Shown here piece after piece: positions 60,119-64,000 of a DNA stretch of 64,000 nucleotides. Below the pieces are notes generated by a model, which had not been told where the DNA came from, did not search any database, and saw only the letters and a program-made list of their open reading frames with translations. The translations under genes and the position numbers were made by a program. How positions within the stretch are numbered: position 1 is the first letter of the stretch; every line of letters begins with the position of its first letter. The stretch is from UBA6522 sp965221035. GTDB taxonomy: Bacteria > Pseudomonadota > Gammaproteobacteria > Steroidobacterales > Rariloculaceae. The stretch covers positions 620,001-684,000 of the forward strand of contig OZ244860.1 of the NCBI GenBank assembly GCA_965221035.1, in the 5' to 3' direction.

Positions 60119-60736
60119 CTAGGCGTCGCGCTCCGCATCCGCCTTGTTGTCGGCGTATTCCGGGTCGGTCGCGTCCGACGGCATGGGGGCATCATCGGGC
60201 CAATCGCTGAACGGGAACGGCTGTCGCTCGTCGGCAAGGGTCAGATACGCCACGAGCTGGCGGACATACGCTGCAAGGCCTGCGCCGAACCCGGCGAGCC
60301 GCTCATTGCGCTGACCGCTGAACAGCAGGAACAGGACCTGCAGCACGATCACGGCGATCACAACGAATCGCGTAACGGTCCATAGCGCGAAAAAGAGGAC
60401 CATGTACAGCAAACGCATCCACGAGTCCCGCGACTTGAGGTGATCGACGAAACTCTCTTCTGGCGACTGGACCCTGTCGCCCGGTTCCGGCGGCGTGTGG
60501 TCACGCGGCGTGTTTTCCTGGGGTGCGTTGTCCGGCTGCGCGTGGTCACGCGGCGTGTTTTCCTGCGACGCATGGTCCCGCGCCGCTTCGTCCGCCGAAT
60601 CGCGACCCCGCCGGGGCTTCTCCGGCGGCACGTGGTCCAGCGGCGGCTTATCGGGCCGCTTGCGTTTCGAGGCGGCCGATTTCCGCGACCCCGCTTTCTT
60701 TACTCCCCCCTTGGGGGGTTGTCTGGTATCACTCAC
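60119..60736 (-). CDS. DUF4389 membrane protein with repetitive charged N-terminus
   Basis: This protein has 205 residues. The N-terminal 95 residues are disordered, first strongly basic (KKAGSRKSAASKRKRPDK), then with a repeated ENTPRDH unit. The C-terminal half matches DUF4389: SWMRLLYMVLFFALWTVTRF, VIAVIVLQVLFLLFSGQRNERL, then LADERQPFPFSDWP, with two or three membrane helices. The charged extension is not typical of the family. Function unknown. Confidence 0.75.
   Translation of the reverse strand: MSDTRQPPKGGVKKAGSRKSAASKRKRPDKPPLDHVPPEKPRRGRDSADEAARDHASQENTPRDHAQPDNAPQENTPRDHTPPEPGDRVQSPEESFVDHLKSRDSWMRLLYMVLFFALWTVTRFVVIAVIVLQVLFLLFSGQRNERLAGFGAGLAAYVRQLVAYLTLADERQPFPFSDWPDDAPMPSDATDPEYADNKADAERDA
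60497..60565. repeat. Two exact 24-nt repeats, 45 nt apart
   Basis: Identical sequences at 60497-60520 and 60542-60565 lie inside the DUF4389 gene and encode the repeated ENTPRDH segment (15-codon period). A recent in-frame duplication is the likely origin. Confidence 0.85.
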
Positions 60737-60910
60737 GCAGTCAATTCCTTTCTCGCGACCCTGCCTGTGCGAAGCGCATCCGGGCAGCCTCGCACGAGTC
60801 TTGTGGGCAGCCTCGCACGGCCCTTGCGCGAATCCTGCCCGACCACGAAAATCATGTCGGATTCATGACCTGTTCGCAACCTCAAGGCATCACCTCAAGG
60901 CATCACCAAC

Positions 60911-61735
60911 ATGACGGATCTGATCGATATCGGCGTCAATCTGACCCACGAGAGCTTTGACCGTGACCGCGCCGAAGTGATCCGCCAGGCCAGGACCGCC
61001 GGCGTGCGCCGAATGATTGTCACCGGCACTTCGGTTACACAGAGCGTCCGAACCCTGGAACTGGCGCAAGCCCATCCCGGCCAGCTGTTCGCAACCGCCG
61101 GCATCCATCCGCACCATGCCAGCGAGTTCGACGCGCACAGCGGTGACACGCTGACCAACCTCATGGCGCAGGAACCCGTCGTTGCCGCGGGCGAATGCGG
61201 ACTGGACTTCTTCCGGGATTTCTCTCCCCGCGACGCCCAGCGGCAGGCTTTCCGCGAGCAGCTGGAAATCGCGGCCGATTCCGGATTGCCCGTATTCCTG
61301 CATCAACGCGACGCCCACGACGAGTTCGTGGAATTGCTACGCCCTGTCCGCAACCGCCTCTGCGGCGGTGTGGCCCATTGCTTCACGGGCACGGCGAAGA
61401 TGGCGCGGGACTACCTGGACATGGACCTGCACATCGGCATCACCGGCTGGCTCTGTGACGAGCGCCGGGGTGCCGACCTTCGCGACGCGGTGCGCCACCT
61501 GCCCCTGGACCGGGTACTGATCGAAACCGATGCGCCATATCTCCTGCCCCGGGACCTGCCGGAGAAGACCCGGGGACGACGCAACGAACCCCGCTTCCTT
61601 CCCCATGTGCTGACGCGGCTGGCGGCCTGCATGGATCAGCCCGTCGAGGCGGTTGCGCAAGCCACGCGGACCAACGCGGAGAGGCTCTTTCGCTTGCCGG
61701 CAGAGCAAGCGAAAACGCCTCATGGCCAAGCGTAA
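60911..61735 (+). CDS. tatD: TatD-family metal-dependent DNase
   Basis: This 274-residue TIM-barrel hydrolase has family motifs DIGVNLTHESF (N-terminal, replacing DTHCHL in the YcfH branch), TAGIHPHHA, AAGECGLDF, LPVFLHQRDAH, VAHCFTG and LIETDAPYLLP. TatD enzymes are 3'-5' exonucleases implicated in DNA repair and quality control. It is convergent to thrC with a 5-nt gap. Confidence 0.92.
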   Translation: MTDLIDIGVNLTHESFDRDRAEVIRQARTAGVRRMIVTGTSVTQSVRTLELAQAHPGQLFATAGIHPHHASEFDAHSGDTLTNLMAQEPVVAAGECGLDFFRDFSPRDAQRQAFREQLEIAADSGLPVFLHQRDAHDEFVELLRPVRNRLCGGVAHCFTGTAKMARDYLDMDLHIGITGWLCDERRGADLRDAVRHLPLDRVLIETDAPYLLPRDLPEKTRGRRNEPRFLPHVLTRLAACMDQPVEAVAQATRTNAERLFRLPAEQAKTPHGQA

Positions 61736-61740
61736 GCGCT

Positions 61741-63057
61741 TCACGGCGCCGGCCAGTCCAGCACCTTCGAGAATGCCGCCAGGTCCGGATCGACGGACTC
61801 CCACCGGCTCGGCAGCTCCAGCAGGGCCGCCAGGGCTGGTGGAACCGGCACCGACGTGCCCGTCGCAGGCTCCACGATGTTGTCGAACTTGGCCGGATGA
61901 GCCGTTGCCACAACAATCCAGGAGGCGTCCGCACAACGCGGTTGGGGCAACTGGTCGTAGACGTTGAATCCGGTGGCCGTGTGCGGGCACCAGACCCGCG
62001 CCAGCCGCTCGTGGTCCCGGGCAATCTGCTGTTCGATGGCGTCATCGCTGACCGGATAGGCTTCCACCGAACTGCGCAGTTCCGCGAAGTCGGGCAGCAG
62101 GTGCCGAAGCCGTTCCATGTTGCTGGGATTGCCGACATCCATCGCGGAAGCCAGTGTCCGGACGCTGGACCGGGGCTGCCAGTCACCGGTCGCCAGAAAT
62201 TCCGGCAACACCCGGTTGGCGTTGGTCGCCAGGATGATATCCCCGATGGGCATGCCCATCGCCCGCGCCCAGACACAGGCCAGGGCATTGCCCAGGTTTC
62301 CGGTGGGCACGATGAAATTGGCCGGTCGGCGCTCGGCCCGCCAATGCCACAGGCTGGCGGCGGCATGGTAGACCACCTGGGGCAGCAGCCGGCCGAGGTT
62401 GATGCTGTTGGCCGCGCTCAGGCGATGGCGGGCGTTCAGCGACGGGTCGGTGAACGCGCTCTTGACCAGAGCCTGGCAATCGTCGAAGGTCCCATTGACC
62501 TCGAACGAGCGCACGTTGTCCGACCAGCAGGTCAGTTGGTGCCTTTGTCGCGGCGAGACCTGGCCGGCGGGGAACAGCACCCCCACCCGCATGCCCCGGC
62601 GGCGATGAAACGCGGCGGCCACCGCGCCACCGGTGTCGCCGGAGGTGGCCACCAGTATGGTCAGCGGTCGCGGGTCCGGAGGGTCCTGCAGCGGCAGCGC
62701 CTGTTCCATGACCGCGGCCAGGAACCGCGCCCCGACATCCTTGAAGGCCGCCGTGGGACCGTGGAAGACTTCCAGCACCCAGAGCGGCCCCCTGCCCTTG
62801 TCCACCGGCACCAGTGGAATGGGAAAATCAAACGCCTGCGCGCACAACGACTGCAACTTGGGCTCCAGGGGAGATCCCGCGACAAAGGGCGCGAGCAGCT
62901 GGGCGCCGATGTCCTCCAGCGTATCGCCCTGGATTTCTGCCGGGTCGAAGCGGGGTAGCTCCTCGGGCACGTACAGGCGCCCGTCAGGCGCCAGACCCCG
63001 GCTCACGGCGCCGATGAAGTCGGTCTCGTGCGCCCCCCTTGTGCTGAAATACCTCAT
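61741..63057 (-). CDS. thrC: Threonine synthase
   Basis: This 438-residue PLP enzyme makes threonine from O-phosphohomoserine. The PLP Lys is Lys106 in FHGPTAAFKDVGARF. The N-terminus MRYFSTRGAHETDF and the segments LVATSGDTGGAVAAAF and VPTGNLGNALA are typical of the gammaproteobacterial form. It lies 4 nt downstream of the homoserine dehydrogenase gene, in a threonine operon. Confidence 0.96.
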   Translation of the reverse strand: MRYFSTRGAHETDFIGAVSRGLAPDGRLYVPEELPRFDPAEIQGDTLEDIGAQLLAPFVAGSPLEPKLQSLCAQAFDFPIPLVPVDKGRGPLWVLEVFHGPTAAFKDVGARFLAAVMEQALPLQDPPDPRPLTILVATSGDTGGAVAAAFHRRRGMRVGVLFPAGQVSPRQRHQLTCWSDNVRSFEVNGTFDDCQALVKSAFTDPSLNARHRLSAANSINLGRLLPQVVYHAAASLWHWRAERRPANFIVPTGNLGNALACVWARAMGMPIGDIILATNANRVLPEFLATGDWQPRSSVRTLASAMDVGNPSNMERLRHLLPDFAELRSSVEAYPVSDDAIEQQIARDHERLARVWCPHTATGFNVYDQLPQPRCADASWIVVATAHPAKFDNIVEPATGTSVPVPPALAALLELPSRWESVDPDLAAFSKVLDWPAP

Positions 63058-63061
63058 CGCA

Positions 63062-64000
63062 TCAGCCGTGATTGGCGCCGAGCATGCTGCACAGCCGCAG
63101 GATGTCGGCGAAGACCCCGGCCGCGGTGACGTCGGGGCCGGCGCCCGGCCCGCGCACGATGAGCGGATTGTCCCGGTATCGACGGGTCACGAACTGCACC
63201 ACGTTGTCCGTCAGGCTGATGCCCGCGAACGGATGGTCCTTCGGATAGGTTCGCAGCGCGACCCGGGCCTGCCCGCTGGCCAGGTCCACATCGGCCACGT
63301 AACGAAGCACGCCTCCGTCCCGCTCCGCGGCCCGGCATCGCTCCGCCATGGCGTCATCGAACTCCGCCAGCCGGTCAAGAAACTCGTCAATGGAGCTGAC
63401 CACCGAACTCGACAACGACTCCGGCACGAGGCTCTCCACCTGGATATCCTCCAATTCCAGATCCAGTCCGGCCTCGCGGGCCAGAATGACCGCCTTGCGG
63501 GCAACGTCCATGCCGGAAAGGTCATCCCTGGGGTCCGGCTCGGTATAACCCTGCTCGCGCGCGTCGCGCACGATCGCCGAAAACGGCCGGGTGGCGTCGA
63601 AGACATTGCAGAGATAGGCCAGGGTCCCTGAGAAAATGCCGCTGATGCTGACGATATCGTCGCCGGTCTCCACCAGGTCCCGCAAGGTCTTGATCACCGG
63701 CAGGCCGGCGCCCACCGTGGTTTCGTACAGGAAATGGGTATTCGCGGATCGGCAGATCGACTGGAGCCGGTGGTAGTACGCCATCGAACCGCTGTGTGCG
63801 CGCTTGTTGGGCGTGATGATGTGGATGCCCCGATTCAGCCAGTCCGCATACCGGGAGGCGATGTCCGCATTCGCGGTGCAGTCCACCAGCACGGTGTGCG
63901 GCAGGTGATCCGCCTGGACGTGGTCGACAAACCCCGCCAGGTCCATTTCGGTTCCGCCCTCGAGCGCCGATCGCCAGTCCTCCAGGCCCAGGCGGCGGTC
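63062..64000 (-). CDS. Fused aspartokinase/homoserine dehydrogenase, C-terminal part (partial)
   Basis: The frame is open from the window edge (64000) to 63062 and gives 312 residues of homoserine dehydrogenase: LVDCTANADIASRYADWL, ITPNKRAHSGSMAYYHRL, FLYETTVGAGLPVI, YTEPDPRDDLSGMDVARK and a C-terminal RYRDNPLIVRGPGAG. These match the C-terminal half of ThrA/MetL, where an aspartokinase is fused at the N-terminus (outside the window). It supplies homoserine for thrC; feedback by threonine or methionine cannot be judged from this part. Confidence 0.93.
   Translation of the reverse strand, partial: DRRLGLEDWRSALEGGTEMDLAGFVDHVQADHLPHTVLVDCTANADIASRYADWLNRGIHIITPNKRAHSGSMAYYHRLQSICRSANTHFLYETTVGAGLPVIKTLRDLVETGDDIVSISGIFSGTLAYLCNVFDATRPFSAIVRDAREQGYTEPDPRDDLSGMDVARKAVILAREAGLDLELEDIQVESLVPESLSSSVVSSIDEFLDRLAEFDDAMAERCRAAERDGGVLRYVADVDLASGQARVALRTYPKDHPFAGISLTDNVVQFVTRRYRDNPLIVRGPGAGPDVTAAGVFADILRLCSMLGANHG

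Overview
The window is a GC-rich bacterial chromosome segment, most likely from a gammaproteobacterium. Signs of this are a uvrC-pgsA pair, a homoserine dehydrogenase of the fused aspartokinase (ThrA/MetL) type next to thrC, a MiaE-type tRNA hydroxylase, MnmA, an AcnA-type aconitase and two large TonB-dependent receptors of the kind abundant in environmental proteobacteria. The genus cannot be fixed from the sequence. Coding density is high, and I saw no convincing hairpin-plus-T-run terminators, rRNA genes, CRISPR arrays or intact insertion sequences.

Region 1 (1-9.8 kb) looks like aromatic-compound uptake and breakdown. It holds the tail of a semialdehyde dehydrogenase, a LigA/LigB-type extradiol dioxygenase pair, a secreted cupin, an AraC-type regulator, and a DoxX-like membrane protein overlapping a membrane-anchored 2-oxopentenoate-hydratase-like protein. 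Facing these is an operon of a TonB receptor, a short-chain dehydrogenase, a sodium:solute symporter and two tiny membrane proteins. Region 2 (9.8-20 kb) has an amidohydrolase, a secreted peptidase-like hydrolase, an ABC exporter, a small NfeD-like protein and a DUF6152-like protein behind a tRNA-Gly(GCC). It then has a tight minus-strand amine dehydrogenase operon in the order Asp/Tyr-tailed protein, mauB, mauE, mauD, mauA, cytochrome c.

Region 3 (20-36.7 kb) is accessory. It contains a SRAP protein, an orphan salicylate synthase and a type I restriction-modification operon (hsdM, hsdS, AlbA-type regulator, RhuM-Fic, hsdR). Beyond these lies a minus-strand defence-like operon (XRE/ImmA-IrrE protease, PIN nuclease, unknown proteins, a DUF1998 helicase tail) carrying at least two single-base frame breaks, and an AT-rich membrane-anchored orphan.

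Region 4 (36.7-64 kb) is mostly housekeeping: pgsA, uvrC, class II DAHP synthase, an NfeD-protease/slipin pair, mazG, a Nudix hydrolase, fumC, purB, miaE, mnmA, acnA, tatD, thrC and the 3' part of a fused aspartokinase-homoserine dehydrogenase. Within it sits a catabolic patch (sulfatase, unknown secreted protein, two secreted cupins, TonB receptor; 48.3-54.8 kb).

The most striking observation is at 43258-43842 (minus strand). A carboxymuconolactone-decarboxylase/AhpD-like gene is interrupted by one in-frame TGA exactly where the second cysteine of the CxxC redox motif belongs, and family-like sequence continues after it. A small hairpin with a G-containing loop lies 14 nt downstream. This is a candidate selenoprotein with a Cys-x-x-Sec motif.
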